Source: Balaenoptera acutorostrata (lineage: Eukaryota; Chordata; Mammalia; Artiodactyla; Balaenopteridae). From it: DNA of 64,000 nt. The stretch spans positions 60,443,111 through 60,507,110 of the forward strand of contig NC_080075.1 of NCBI RefSeq assembly GCF_949987535.1. Reading direction: 5' to 3'. The position numbers and the translations under genes are program-made. Below are positions 46,055-59,171 of this stretch, in pieces. The notes beneath the pieces were generated by a model. The model was given only the letters and a program-made list of their open reading frames with translations. It was not told the origin of the DNA and did not search any database. Positions within the stretch are counted from its first letter, which is position 1, and every line of letters starts with the position of its first letter.

Positions 46055-46064
46055 CCTTGTGATT
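46055..46064. repeat. Target-site duplication, left copy
   Basis: 'cttgtgattt', matching 46364-46373. Confidence 0.7.
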
Positions 46065-46360
46065 TTTTTTTCTTAATTAATTTATTTATTTATTTTTGGC
46101 TGCGTTGGGTCTTCGTTTCTGTGCAAGGGCTTTCTCTAGTTGTGGCAAGCGGGGGCCACTCTTCATCGCAGTGCACGGGCCTCTCACTACCGCGGCCTCT
46201 CCTGTTGTGGAGCAGAGGCTCCAGGCGCGCAGGCTCAGTAGTTGTGGCTCACGGGCCTAGTTGCTCCGTGGCATGTGGGATCTTCCCAGACCAGGGCTTG
46301 AACCCGTGTCCCCTGCATTAGCAGGCAGATTCTCAACCACTGCGCCACCAGGGAAGCCCC
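46065..46360 (-). repeat. CHR-type SINE, antisense, full length
   Basis: On the minus strand: head 'ggggcttccctggtggcgca', A-box-like part, B-box 'gggttcaagccctg', 'gggaagatcccacatgcc', 'gagccacaactactgagcc', and the tail of AAAT units (about 46076-46098 on the plus strand). It is well preserved, including many CpG-derived sites, so it is among the younger insertions. Open frames across it (for example 46121-46321) are not genes. Confidence 0.92.
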
Positions 46361-46363
46361 TCA

Positions 46364-46373
46364 CTTGTGATTT
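46364..46373. repeat. Target-site duplication, right copy
   Basis: 'cttgtgattt', matching 46055-46064. Confidence 0.7.
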
Positions 46374-47689
46374 CTTTCACAGATACTAGGCATCTGTTAT
46401 TATGTCCAGCTTCTTTCTGCTGAGAACTTGAATTATGTTTAAAAATGCCCAATGCTGGTTTTCTTTTCTTTTTTTCATGCATATATACCAAAGAAAATTC
46501 TCATGCTTTCAGTACCCTGAAAACCTGAAAACATTTGTGAGTTCAGGCCAATTCTTAGACAATAACAACAGTTCCTTTTCACCACCATCAAAGCAACTGG
46601 TTAATCACTCAGTACACCTTCAGATTTCTTTGGTATATGTCAGACAGCAATCCATGGTGTCCCACAGAATAAATGGAACCATACAGGATGTTCTGAGAGT
46701 TCCCAATTAAAGTCCCTGTTCTTACGCTTGGGGTGAGAGACAGGACCTCCTATAACCCTTATCTATAGATGTTGTTATAAGCAACATGCCAATATTTCTC
46801 TACCAAAATTTTATCACCATCTCTAACCAGCTCAAGCCCCCTTATCTCCCCAGCGGGGATGAAAGGTTTAAAAGTCATGGTTGATAGACACTTCTGGAAT
46901 CATGCACTTGAACCCCTCTTTGGAACATGGTATATACTGTCATGGTACTTCAACTACAACTTCCATTTTACATTATGCTACATTAATATTCATGTTATTA
47001 TTGTTCAAATAAGGAGACAACTTGGACACAACTAATTTCATTTGAGAGATTATTATTGAAGAAATGTAATCTTAGTTTTGGCTAGAAATTCAGTGAACAA
47101 GATATTTAAGGTACTATGATTTTTTAAAACACTTTTTAATAACACTTTTTTAAAATAACACTTTGGCCTTTTACTAAAATTTGTAATTACAGAATTTTTA
47201 CTAGCATTTAAAAAAATTATTCCATAGTATCATTGCTATTTATAGACTAAATAAGTTAGTAGTTAGAGATAGGTTAAGTAAAGAACTTGTCATGAAGAAA
47301 TAAGAGACCTGGTGAAATTGGAAACACTAAGTCCCCAGGACATTTCTTGCCCCTAAGCAACTGCCGCTATTATCCCAACAATAATTTGTCATGTTTCTCA
47401 GATTAGGTATGCATAGACTAGCAGAACCAAACTTAAGACAAGTTTTTATAATGATTAACACCTAAGATTAGGTCATTTTTGCCAAGTATAGTTTTGTGCT
47501 TTAGATGACAGGAGCTGCAAAATATCACACTTTGAGTCCCTGAATAACACTGTGTTCAGAATTTTTTTACACAAATTCATCGATATATTTTCTAGAAAGA
47601 ATTAGTAGAAAGGTGTCCAGATCATTCTTCTAGTCGTAAGAGAAACTAGTAAAGAAAACTGCTGACAGTAAAGACTGTAGGGCTAAGTC
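46374..47689. other. Unassigned sequence
   Basis: No gene or repeat was recognised. The 91-codon frame at 46435-46710 has no recognisable domain. Confidence 0.4.
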
Positions 47690-47860
47690 CAAGAAACCTA
47701 GATTTTCCACTTCATGAAAGTGTCATCTCACACAAGATATTTAATTTCCTTGGACTTCATTTCTCTTGTTTTCCAAAATGTTTAATAATCCTACACAGCC
47801 TGCTTCACAGATGACAAAATAAGCAGCAGCATAAAGGTGCTTTGAAATTTTCATAAAAAT
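47690..47860 (+). repeat. Diverged MIR SINE, sense
   Basis: 'cacacaagatatttaatttc' near 47730, 'cttcatttctcttgttttcc' near 47755, 'cagcataaaggtgctttgaa' near 47828 follow the MIR order at low similarity. Confidence 0.5.
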
Positions 47861-49614
47861 TTAATCACTTCATTCAGGTATTACTGCCATCACTGCTAGC
47901 ACTATTCCTTGGACTTTCTTTAAATTCTAATGTGGGATATCATAGCTTAGGTTTGAAAATAGTCTAAATTTCTTGAAATTGGTAACTTTTGACTAGTTGT
48001 GATGATGATAACTACTAATTAAAAAAATGTTCTCTGATATCAGTGGGATTGGGAGAGTTATGAGAGATTAGAACTGGCTAGTTTGATAATGTATATATTA
48101 TCATTATCATTTTTGAAAGACCTACTAAAATTTGTCATTCTAAATCTTTAAAGACTGTCATGACCAAAGTTACTCATCTTTTGCTGAAGATTAAAATGTA
48201 TTTTTGCATGAGTAAAGGGACTACTTGATGCACAGGCAACTCATAATGTGTCTATTTTGACAGGAAACTCAATGTATCAAAGGAATTATTTTGGATTAAT
48301 CTACAGCAGGTCACTTAAAACAAGTGCTAGAAAAAGTAAAAAATCAACAGCACTCAGTAATGTAGTAAAGTTAATACATTTCCTCTAGTTTTCAATGTCA
48401 AGATTGAAAACAGCTGTAATGATACAAAAGGATCCAACCCCAAATGAGCAAGCCATGACAAAACCTCAAAACCACCAAAGGTATAAAAACACGTCCTATT
48501 TAATTGAGATTGGATGAAGAATGATAGTAAAATATTTCTTGAGGTTTTAACATGGAGCTTTCCTCAAGCCAGGAGAGAAAACAAACCCAGATGTTCAGAT
48601 GGCACACACATTTCCTTTTCTAATGTTCTCATGTGGCCTCCTAGTTAATTGTTTATAGCAGCTCTAACTACAAAAAGAATAACATTTTATTTTGGAGACT
48701 ATTCCCAAAGATGGATGTTTGGATGTATAAATCATACTTTTCTCACTTAGACTTTGAATCTCATAGGAGATTCCACCTCAAAGTGATGTAGCTTCCTGGA
48801 AGCACAGAATGAAACTAATTCTTAAATCATAGCAATTTGCTCTCTGGCTAAGGAAGCACCACTTGAATAGTTGTTTATCACAACCTTCAGCTAAGGGGTG
48901 GTGTAATTAAGACCTAATTAAGACTCCAGTTTATTCCATTAGAGACATTTAAATTAAGTGGCTCAGTCTTATATCATCTCCTTATGACAGATACACAGCT
49001 AGATTCCACTTTAAGGAATTCTATGCTGTCCTTTATTTCCAAGTGATCTGAGTTGAGGAAGATCCAGGCTTAAAGATATGGCTAAGTTATCAAGTGTGGT
49101 AAACTTTTTTTTTTTTTTTTTACAAATATTCTGACTGCTATCATTGTGTATAATCAATTTATATTTTGTTGTTTTTATTTATTGGCTTGGTATCATAAAA
49201 CACATATTGTCAAAAATTATCACGATGTATTATTTTTTACGAAGATACTTTTTCCCTAGGATTTTCTTTTAATTGGGATGTAGGTTGACAATAAAGAACA
49301 AAGTTAAAGAGGCATGAATTTTCTGCTGTTTTCAGCCTCAGGAGGTATTATTGTCTAAAACATCCCATGAGCATCAGGACCTATTTACAATTATATGTGT
49401 GTGTGGTTGTGTCTTAAAGAAAATTCTTTTCTCCAAAACATATCCACTTAAATTTGATTCTAGCTCCTAGAAAAATCTACAATTTTAAAAAGATTTTTTT
49501 TGTGTGTTTGTTTTTTGGAGGGATGGCACTCCCAAGGGATCATCATTATTCCCTGGGGAAAATTCAACCACCGTTATTTTCTGTTTATTTATTTTACCTT
49601 GAGAGTTACCACAA
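47861..49614. other. Unassigned, unique-looking sequence
   Basis: 1.75 kb with no recognised gene or repeat except a poly-T run at 49107-49121. Confidence 0.4.
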
Positions 49615-50150
49615 GGGAAACTTCAAATAACAGTGTAACAGTTGTATTATTATTGCTGCCATAAAAAGTTATGATAAACTTAGAACTTTAAACAATAAAA
49701 ATATTCTCTTACAGTTCTGGAGTTCAAATTTCCAAAGTAAGTATTTGTGGGTAAACTCAGAGGTGTGCAAGGCTATGTTCTTCTCTAGAGGTTCTAGGGA
49801 AAAATCCATTTCCTTACATTTTCCGGATTCTAGAGGTGCATGCATTCCTTGGCTCATAGCAGCTTCCTCTATCTTCAAAGCCAGCATTTCCAACATCTCT
49901 GAGTCTGACACTCTTTTGCTCCCCTCTTTCACTTATTAAGGGTCCTTGTGATTAGAGTGGACCCACCCAGATAACCCCTTATAATCTCCCCATGTCAAGG
50001 TCAGCTGATTTTATCAATTGAAATTCCATCTGTAAATATAATTTTTACTTGACATGTAATATAACATATTCAAGAGTTCCAGGGATTAGAACATGGGCAT
50101 CTTTAGTGGTGATGGGGGGAGGCATTATTCTACCTACCATAATAGTCAAT
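49615..50150 (-). repeat. MLT1-type LTR (ERVL-MaLR), antisense
   Basis: Antisense MLT1 blocks: 'tattattgctgccataaaaa' near 49649, 'attctcttacagttctggag' near 49703, 'gaggttctagggaaaaatcc' region near 49788, 'agggtccttgtgattagagt' near 49939, 'acccacccagataacccctt' near 49961, 'attccatctgtaaatataat' near 50023. No internal retroviral sequence is present. Confidence 0.72.
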
Positions 50151-50619
50151 CTGGAAAACATTCCTAATATGGTTACTTCCAATGATGAGCTTCACAACTG
50201 AATTCTCTCTAATATGCACATCCATTGACTTCATTATCTTAACCCCTAATGGGAATTTTGGGTTGGATGTTCTTTTTCATACTTGGTTCCCTATTTCAAG
50301 TTTACAGTTCTTCAGTGCCATGATATATTATTATTATCTCTTAATTTAATGGGACTAATCAACACATATTATATAAACAGAATATGTGGGTCATATTCTG
50401 TTTATTTGATGTTCCTTCTTTTTAATTATATTGTTGTTGTAATTTTAGTTTCTATGTGGCAAGTCCATGACACTGTAGGCCAAGCAGAACTATTCCATGG
50501 CAGGCTGCCTGCCTTTTAGGGACCCCCTAAAGTGATACGGCACACATCCCCATAATGTAAGCAACAGTTAATTCATTTGAAGTGCTTTATTATGCTAATT
50601 TTAGGTTTGTGCACAACCA
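50151..50619. other. Unassigned sequence
   Basis: No gene or repeat was recognised. Confidence 0.35.
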
Positions 50620-50800
50620 TGTCTTGAGTATCCATTGCATACTGTATGCTTTATGAGCGATTCTCCTCTCTCTCTAAGTTACTTTTCATAGATGATGGCA
50701 GCTAAGGTTTAGAGATATTAGGGAACTTGGACAAGATTACACAGACAATACATGGTAGAACTGATATTCGAATCTGATTCTGTTTTAGATAATTACTTAA
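50620..50800 (-). repeat. MIR SINE, antisense
   Basis: 'tttcatagatgatggcagct' near 50684, 'aggtttagagatattaggga' near 50705, 'acaagattacacagacaata' near 50732 and 'gaactgatattcgaatctga' near 50758 are the antisense MIR core. Confidence 0.8.
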
Positions 50801-52363
50801 CCAATAATACACTGTAGCAAAAGCTAAGAAAGGTGGTTTAAAACACTAATTTTAGTTTTGGGAAGAATGAAAAAAGGAAATAGCAATGTCATGTTAATAA
50901 AGGCAATACAGGTTTTAAGGACTGGGTGTTCAACACTGCATTTGTGAGAACACTGGGAAGAACTAAGGATTACAAGAAAGCCACTAAATTAACTTCATCA
51001 ACCTACAAAAGAGTAGTGTTGGCCTGATGATTGCTCAGATGGCAAACCGCAGGGAGTTCAAGGGTGATAGGAAATGTAGAGAGAGATAAAAAAAATTCAG
51101 TGTTAAAATGAAAGCACTGAAGGAAAAGAAAAAGGATGGACAACAAGTAGAATAATGGGGGGAAAAGCATCTGTTGATGCTATACAAAGAAATGGGAATG
51201 GAGTTAAACAGGTATGAAGATTGAACCTTGATTCTACTATTTAGTAGCCATAACGTTGGCCATTGAATTAGCTTGTTAGGGCTATAGTTTCCTATCTGAA
51301 AATCAAGGGCAGTCATAACTCAATATTGTTACAAGGATAAAGTATATAATCATTAGATATCATTAGTTCTAAAAGATTTAAATAGTGAAAGAAAATGGGC
51401 TTGCTTGAAGACAAAGGATAGAGCACTGAGAGACAGAAGGATTGACACTCCTGCCAAAGATATACATTGTGTGTATCTTCTTAAATAAATCCAAAAAAAC
51501 ATTTTGTAGTGGTGAGACTGGGATACGATGAAAGGAAGTCAAGGTAGGGAAAAAAGTTCCTTTTAGTTGGGTCTTTTTTCAGTTCCCCAGAGTCTCATTG
51601 TCACCATCTTTGCCTATTGTTCTGTATCCCTCTAGTCACTTCTGAATGTCCTGACAAGAAAGAATACAAGACCTTAGAAATGCTTCTCAAATAGACAGCA
51701 TTATTATTAGTTTTTTGCAGCTTGATTAGCTTCCTAGGTTTTCTATATTTATTGGTGGTCCTATATGCAGTGGTGTAAAGATGAAGACTGGCATTGGCAT
51801 GCTTCCCTATGGCAATGACAATCTGCCAGGAGACTCATGGTCAGTTAGGCTCCTGTATAGCTACGTATGCTCCTATTCATAGTGAAAACACCACTGCAAC
51901 AGTGATAGCTTATCTCAAAAGGAAGGTGATTTAGTCTAGTTAATATTTGGACTGTAGCCAGAGTAAGCAATGCAGTTCTTTCTTTTATTTTATTTCATGA
52001 GAAATTAGTACAACACAGAAATTGGCAAGACTACTCATTCTATTCTCATATTTAGCCTCATATAATACACCATATGACTTTCCATTAGAAATTAGTGCTA
52101 GGAAGACTTTACTAGTCCTGTTGACATCATAAGGCTTCTCTTATCAGGCAAAGACAAAAACAGCACACCAGGTTGCGTTTGTTTGGTTTTTGTTTGTTTT
52201 TTCTTATAAAAAACTCATAACTAAGCAAAACACTTGACTGCAGTAACAGTTATTTTGGGTTGTTTGTAAGATTTTGTTTTTAAAATTCATATGACAATGC
52301 TATGTGAAAAAAATTATGTGCGATTATATATACAACATAATTATAACCTTAAAAAAGATACTT
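50801..52363. other. Unassigned, unique-looking sequence
   Basis: No gene or repeat was recognised up to the L1 target-site duplication. Confidence 0.4.
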
Positions 52364-52375
52364 AGAAAAGAATTA
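52364..52375. repeat. Target-site duplication, left copy
   Basis: 'agaaaagaatta', identical to 59172-59183. Confidence 0.82.
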
Positions 52376-53838
52376 AGAGATGAGGAAGATGGTGGTGTAG
52401 GAAGACATGACACTAACCTCCCCCCACAATCACATCAAAAATATATCTACATGTGGAACAATTCTCATGAAAACTAACTGGAAACTGAAAAGAACCCTTA
52501 TAAAACCAAAGCTGCAAGAAAGACCTCCACTTAACCAGGTAGGATGGAAAAAAACACATTGGGTTGGTACCTGCACCCCTCAGAGGTATCTGTAAGGAGG
52601 AGGAGGTCCACATGGGCAGACCATTACCTGGGGGAGTGAGCAAGTCGAACCACAATCTGGACATCCCAGTCCTGTGGTCCTGTGCAGAGAAGACAGCCCC
52701 CTGTTGCCTGCTGGGAAACCCACTTTCAGATAGAAGGACTGGAGAAGCCTAGACTCTAATCCTGAGGAGTGTGCACATGCTGGCTGCTTGCTGACATTCA
52801 GAGTGGAGAGAGCCCTTCACTGGGGGCTGCCACCTCACAGCACTTCTCTCTGAGAAGAGGAGAACACCGAGGCCCTGCTCACTCCACTCCACAGCTTAGC
52901 ACATGATCTGGGCAGATACTTGGACAAGCTACGCAGAGAGAGACTAGGACATTTGGGGTATGATCTGGGCAGAGCTGTAGAGGACACTGTTAGAGCACAC
53001 ATGGGGCAGCATCACAATAGTGCACAATGGCTAAGCCCTGAATCTCTGGAAGACAGGCCCTGGGAGTGGACTCCTCTAACTATGCAGACAACCAGGAGCA
53101 GGAGGGCCTATAGTATGGTCCAGGTGGGGCTGTAACAGCCCTTGTCTGCATGCTTAGGAGTATGCAGCAGTTCATCTCCCAGTAGGAGTACCCTAGCTTC
53201 ACCCACTTCACACCACAGCTTGGTGCTAGATCTGGGGACAAGTCTGCCTCAGAAGTACCACAGATCTCTGGTGATAGCATCACCATCTCAATTCCTGCAG
53301 TCACAGCACCCGTACCCTCAGCCCTAGCTTACTCCACACAACAGACTTGCACTAGATCTAGGATGAACACATCAGAGAAGGGGACACTTCTGAGCAGAAC
53401 TGCAGATGTCTACACAGGTGGCACACAGGTCCTCTGTAGCACAGGCGACTTGTTTTAATGCTCACCTCCTCTGGGGCAGAGAATGCACTTGAGGAAAATG
53501 GAGCCTGATCAAACCTAACCCTCAGGGCTTCTACTACAACTAATGGGGAGCAGATCCCACCCCTGACAGGGCAATGACAGCATGGAGCAGAAAGGAAGCC
53601 CCATGTCACATCCAGCACAGGCTCCAGATACCACAACACAAACCACACCTCATATTAAAGGGATAACATGCAGCACACCCTGAGGAAAGACATAGCTGGT
53701 GTCCATAACAAAACCAGCCCTCTCACCAAAAACATTGGAAACACAGTCTACACAGGGAAACTCCCACATAAAAACACCCTTTCAAGACCAGAGTAGATAA
53801 TTGTTTCTCCTAAATTGATACAGACAAAGTTAAGTAAA
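52376..53838 (+). promoter_or_regulatory. L1 5' UTR / internal promoter region
   Basis: This is the GC-richest long stretch of the window. In active L1s this region is the Pol II promoter. Diverged internal similarities recur, for example 'cactccacagcttagcac' near 52883 and 'cacaccacagcttggtgc' near 53208, each followed by 'gatctggg'. Frames here on both strands are not genes. Confidence 0.75.
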
Positions 53839-54028
53839 ATGAAAAAGCAGAGAAACTATTTCCAACTAAAAGAACAAGAGAAACACCTGAAAGAACAAAT
53901 AATAAAACAGACCTCACCAGTGTACTACACCCTGAGTTCAAAAAGGAGGTAATAAAGATACTAAATTAATTAAGAAATATTATTGATAGAAATGTAGGTA
54001 ACTGGAAAAAGGAACTAGAAACTATAAA

Positions 54029-54106
54029 GATGAACCAATCAAAAATAAACAATCTAGAAACAATCTAGATGAACTGATCAAAAATAAACAATCTAGAAGC
54101 AATTAA
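54029..54106 (+). repeat. 39-bp tandem duplication in the ORF1 coiled-coil region
   Basis: Copies at 54029-54067 and 54068-54106, each beginning 'gatgaac' and containing 'atcaaaaataaacaatctag', with a few differences. The length equals 13 codons. Confidence 0.88.
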
Positions 54107-54306
54107 GTCCAGACTAAAGGACACAGAAGAATGAATAAGTGATCTGAAAGATAGAATAATGAAAACCCCCCAATTAGAACAGCAGACAGAAAGACAAATG
54201 AAGAAAAAAAAATGAAAGCAACATACAAGATCTATGGGGTAATATAAAACAGGACAACCTATGCATAATGGGGGCTCCATAAGGAGAAAAGAGAGAGAAG
54301 GGGATC

Positions 54307-54320
54307 AAAAATGTATTTGA
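54307..54320. repeat. SINE target-site duplication, left copy
   Basis: 'aaaaatgtatttga', matching 54637-54650. Confidence 0.9.
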
Positions 54321-54636
54321 GGGCTTCCCTGGTGACGCAGTGGTTGAGAATCTGCCTGCCAATGCAGGGGACACGGGTTCGAGCCCTGGTCTGGGAAGAT
54401 CCCACATGCTGCGGAGCAACTAGGCCTGTGAGCCACAACTACTGAACCTGCGTGTCTGGAGCCTGTGCTCCGCAACAAGAGAGGCCACAATGGTGAGAGG
54501 CCGGTGCACCGTGATGAAGAGTGGCCCCCACTTGCCGCAACTAGAGAAAGCCCTCACACAGAAACGAAGACCCAACACAGCCAAAAACAAAAATAATAAA
54601 ATAAATAATAAATTTAAAACGCACCTCATTTAAAAA
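54321..54636 (+). repeat. CHR-type SINE nested in L1 ORF1, full length
   Basis: A complete copy: head 'gggcttccctggtgacgcag', A-box-like 'tggttgagaatctgcc', B-box 'gggttcgagccctgg', 'gggaagatcccacatgc', 'gagccacaactactgaacc', the 3' body, and a tail of AAAT/AATAA units. It is flanked by a 14-bp TSD and interrupts ORF1, so the SINE is younger than the L1. The opposite-strand frames that span it are not genes. Confidence 0.95.
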
Positions 54637-54650
54637 AAAAATGTATTTGA
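54637..54650. repeat. SINE target-site duplication, right copy
   Basis: 'aaaaatgtatttga', matching 54307-54320; it merges with the SINE A tail. Confidence 0.9.
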
Positions 54651-55537
54651 AGAAATTTTGGCTGAAAACTTCCCAAATCTAAAGAAGGAAAAAGATATTC
54701 AGTTACAGGATGAACAGAGGGTCCCAAAGAAGATGAACCCAAACAGACCCACACCAAGACATATAATAATTAAAATGGCAAAAGTTACAGATAAAGAGAG
54801 GTTTCTAAAGGCAGCAAGAGAAAAACAAAGTCAATTACAAGGGAACCCACATAAGGCTATCAGTTGATTTCTCTGCAGGAATTTTGCAGGCCAGAAGGAA
54901 GTGGCATGATGTATTGAATATCCTGAAAGGTAAACCCAGCAACCTATGATACTCTACTCAGCAAGATTATCATTTAGAATAGAAGAAGAGATAAAGAATT
55001 TCTCAGAGAAGCAAAGACTAAAAGAATTCTGCAATATTAAGCCTACCTCAAAAGAAATATTGAGGGGTCTTCTCTGAATAGAAAAGAAGCAAGAATCTAT
55101 AGGAAAGGGAAACCCACAATAGGAATGGCAAATATATAAAATGATTGAAGATCACTTAAATAAGCAAGTACATAGATTAAAAAACACTAAAAAATTATAA
55201 AAAGCAATTATAACTACAATTAACAGTAAAAGGATAAGCATGAAGATATAAAATAGGACATCAAAATTACAAAATGTGGGGGAGGGGAGTAGAAAATGTA
55301 GATCTTTTAGAATGTGTTTGAACTTGAATGGCTATCAGCAAGTAGATACAGTTATGCATCAACATACTTGAACTCCATGGTAACCACAAATCAAAAACAT
55401 ACATAAGATTAACAAAATACAAAAAACAAAAACATATTACAAAAGAAAATCATCAAAGCACAAAAGGAAAAAAAAAAAGAAGAAGAAATGAATAAAGAAG
55501 AACTACAAAAAGAAAAAACTGGAAAACAAGGATTAAA

Positions 55538-58500
55538 ATGGCGATAAGTACATACACATCAATAATTACTTTAAATGTCAATGGACTAAATGCTCTGATC
55601 AAAAGACATGGAGTGACAGATTGGATAAAAAATCAAGAACCCAAAATATGCTACCTACAAGAGACTCACGTCAGGGTGAAAGACACACACAGACTGAACG
55701 TAATGAGATGAAAAATGATATTTCATGCTAAGGGAAATGAGAAGAAAGTGTGAGTAGCAATACTAATATCAGACAAAATAGACTTTAAAACAAAGTCCTA
55801 AAGAAAGACAAAGAAGGGCATTATATAATGATAAAGGGATCAATACATGAAGAGGATACTACACTTATTAACATATACACATTCAATATAGGAGCACCTA
55901 AATATATAAAACAAATACTAATAAAAAGGGAGAAATTTAAAATAATACAAAAATAGTAGAAGATTTTAATACCCCACTAATATCAATGGCCAGATCATCA
56001 AGACAGTAAATCAATAAGGCAACAGATGTCCTAAAAAACACAACAGACCAGTTAGACTTAATTGATATCTACAGGACACTACATGCAAAAAAAATGCAGA
56101 ATACAAATTCCTTTCAAGTGTTCATGAAATATTCTCTAGGATAGACCACATACTAGGTAACAAAACAAACCTCCACAAATTTAAGAGGATAGAAATGATT
56201 TCAAGCATCTTTTCTGACCACAATTATATGAAACTGCAATTCAGCCACAAAAAGAAAAATTGGAAAAGAATGAACACATGGAGACTAAACAACATGCTAC
56301 TAAAAAAATGGGTCAACAATGAAATCAAAGAAGAAATTAGAAATTACTCTGAGACAGATGAAAATGCAAACACATTACAGAATCTATGGGATGCAGTAAA
56401 AGCAATTCTATGAGGGAAGTTCGGAGTAGTAGAGGCCTTCCTCAAGAAACAAGAAAAATCTCAAATAAACAACCTCAGCTACCACCTAAAAGAATTAGAA
56501 AAAGAACAAACAAAACCCAAAGTCAGCAGAAGGAAGGAAATAATAAAGATGAGAGAGGAAATAAATAGAGATTAAAAAATAATGGAAAAGATCAATGAAA
56601 CCAAGAGCTGGTTTTTTGAAAAGACAAACAAAATTGACAAACCTTTAGCCAGGCTCACCAAGAAGAAAATAGAGAGGACCCAAATAAATAAAATGAGACA
56701 TGAAATAGGAGAAATAATAACAAGTAGGACAGAAGTACAAAAAATCATAAGAGAATACTATGAACAGTTAAATGACAAAAAAATGTGGACAATCTAGAAG
56801 AAATGAACAAGTTTCTAGAAACGTAGAGCCTGCCAAAACTGAGTCAAGAAGAAACAGACTGATCACTAAAAGTGAAATAGAGTCTGTAAAACAACAACAA
56901 CAACTACAGAAAAACAAAACAAAAAAACAAAACAAAACAAAAAACCAAGAAACCTCCCTGCAAACAAAAGCCCAGGACCGGAGGACTTCACTGGGGAATT
57001 CTACAAAACATACAAAGAAGAACTTATACCTATTCTTCTGAAACTATTCCATAAAATGGAAGAGAAGGGAACACTCCCAAATTCATCCTATGAAGCCACC
57101 ATCACCCTCATACCAAAACCAAAGACACTACAAAAAAAGAGAATTACAGGCCAATATTTTTGATGAATATAGATGCAAAAATTCTCAACAAAATATTTTG
57201 TTTATTAGTAAAAAGGATCATACACCATGATGAAGTTGGATTCACTCCAGGGCTGCAAGGATGGTTCAACATATGCAAATCAAGCAATGTGATACACCAC
57301 ATTAACAAAAGGAAAGACATAAAACACATGATCATCTCAAGAGAAGCAGAAAAACTATTTGACAAAATTCAACACCCATTTATGATAAAAACTCTCATCA
57401 AAGTTGGGATAGAGGGAATGTATTTCAACATAATAAGAACCATTTATTACAAACCAACAGCCAGCATAATACACAATGGTGAAAAGCTAGAAGTCTTCAT
57501 GCTAAATCCAGGAAAAAGACAAGGATGCCCAGTCTCACCACTTCTATTCAATTAGTATTGCAAGTCCTAGCCCCAGTAAGCAGCCAAAAAAGTAAAAAAT
57601 AAAAAATAAAATAAAATAAAATAAAAGGTATCCAAATTGGAAGGGAAATGGTAAAACTGTCACTATTTGCAGATGACATGATACTCTATATAAAGAACCC
57701 TAAAGTGTCCACACAAAAACTGTTAGAAGTAGTAAATTAATTCAGCAAAGTAGCAGGATGAAAGATTAATATACATAAGTTTGTTCCATTTCTTTAAACT
57801 AATAATGAAAGAACAGAAAGAGAAAATTTTTTAAAATCTTGTTTAAAATTGTGTCCAAAAAATACCTAGGAATAAACTTAATCAAATAGATGAAAGACCT
57901 ATATGCTGAAACCTATAAAACATTGATAAAGGATATTGAAAATAATTCAAAGAAATGGAAAGATATCCCATGCTCTTGGATTGGAAGGATTAATATTATT
58001 AAAATGTCCATACTACACAAAGAAATCTACAGATTTAATATAATCCCTATCAAAATCCCCATGACATTTTTCACAAACTAGAACAAATAATTCTAAAGTT
58101 TATATTGAACAATGAAAGGCCCAGAATTACCAAAGCAATCCTGAGGAAAAGGAGCAAAGCTGAAGGCACAACCCTTCCAGTCTTCAGACAATATTACAAA
58201 GCTACAGTAATCAAAACAGCATGCTATTGGCACAAAAACAGACATATAGAGCAATGGAACAGAATAGAGAGCCCAGAAATAAACCCATGCAATTAATCTA
58301 TGACAAAGGAGGTAAGAATGAACAATGGAGAAAAGGCAGTCTCTTCAACATATGGTGTTGGGAAAGCTGGACAGCCACATGTAAATGAAAGAAATTAGAA
58401 CACTCCTTCACACTGTATACAAAAATAAACTCAAAATGTTTTAAAGACTTAAATCTAAGACCTGACACCATAAAACTCCTATAAGAGGAAATAGGCATAA

Positions 58501-58660
58501 CATTCTTGGACATAAATCATGGCAATATTTTCTTAGATCAGTCTCCCAAGGCAAAAGGAATAAAAGCAAAAATAAATGGGACCTAAAGGTCCCACTAAAG
58601 TTTTTGCACAGCAAAAATTTTTGCACAGCAAAGGAAATCATCTACAAAATGAAAAGACAA
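55538..58660 (+). pseudogene. L1 ORF2 remnant: endonuclease and reverse transcriptase
   Basis: The ATG at 55538 starts a short leader and the TLNVNG endonuclease block (TCAATGG near 55578), followed by CYLQETH (55650 region). Later blocks: end of the endonuclease (frame 56195-56413, DHNYMKLQFSHKKKNWKRMN), [20 protein letters not shown] (from about 56600), RT palm (57160-57555, with [19 protein letters not shown] and [14 protein letters not shown]) and the FADDM catalytic motif at about 57664. The C-terminal part (58105-58296, IPKAI-like and [15 protein letters not shown] blocks) is followed by an abrupt jump near 58665 to the 3' end. Many stops and frameshifts; inactive. Confidence 0.88.
58600..58632 (+). 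repeat. 17-bp tandem duplication in ORF2
   Basis: 'tttttgcacagcaaa' occurs twice in a row, at about 58600 and 58617. Confidence 0.8.
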
Positions 58661-59171
58661 CTAATGGAAAGGAAGAAAGTGCCCATCAACAGACAATTGG
58701 CTTGAGAATAAGTGGTATATGTATATAATGGAATATTATTCAGCCATAAAAAGAATAAAATATTATGATTTGCAGCAACATGGATGGACCTTGAGAATAC
58801 TATACTTAGTGAAGTAAGTCAGACAGAGAAAGACAAATGTTATGTGATATCAATTATATGTGGAATCTAAAAATAATACTAATGAAACTATATATAAAAC
58901 AGAAACAGACAGACATAGAAAACAAACTTATGCTTACCAAAGGGAAGAAGGAGAGAAGGAGGGACTAATTAGGAGCATGAGATTAATAGATACAAACTCT
59001 TATGCATAAAATAGATAAGCAACAAAGATTTACTGTAGAGCACAAGGAATTATATTCAATATCTTGTAATAATCTATACTTAAATATAATCTGAAAAAAT
59101 AACTGAATCACTTTGCTGTACACCTGCAACGGACACAATATTGCAAGTCAACTATACTTCAATTTCAAAAA

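Larger units (their letters stand above)
53839..55077 (+). pseudogene. L1 ORF1 remnant, interrupted by a SINE
   Basis: The ATG at 53839 begins a KKQRNYFQLKEQEKHLKEQ-like leader, followed by a coiled-coil-type region with several stops and a 39-bp tandem duplication (54029-54106). A CHR SINE is inserted at 54321. After it the RRM/C-terminal part is recognisable: ENFPNLKKEKDIQLQDEQRV, then RPTPRHIIIKMAK and KAAREKQSQLQG (54658-54867). It ends with the usual RGLL stop at about 55075. It cannot encode a full ORF1p. Confidence 0.88.
52376..59171 (+). mobile_element. Structurally near full-length L1, sense, decayed
   Basis: A 6.8 kb insertion (about 6.5 kb without the nested SINE) between 12-bp TSDs. 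It starts with a typical L1 promoter end ('gatgaggaagatggtggtgt'), has a GC-richer 5' UTR of about 1.46 kb, ORF1 (53839-55077), a spacer of about 460 bp, ORF2 from 55538, and a 3' UTR ending 'caactatacttcaatttc' with a short A-rich tail. About half a kilobase of the ORF2 C-terminal region seems deleted near 58665. Stops and frameshifts are frequent in both ORFs, so it is inactive and clearly older than the copy at 18-21 kb. Confidence 0.9.

Noticed and set aside
54321..54636. tRNA gene suggested by A- and B-box motifs
   Set aside because: The boxes belong to a tRNA-derived SINE with a tRNA-unrelated body and TSDs; no cloverleaf can be completed.
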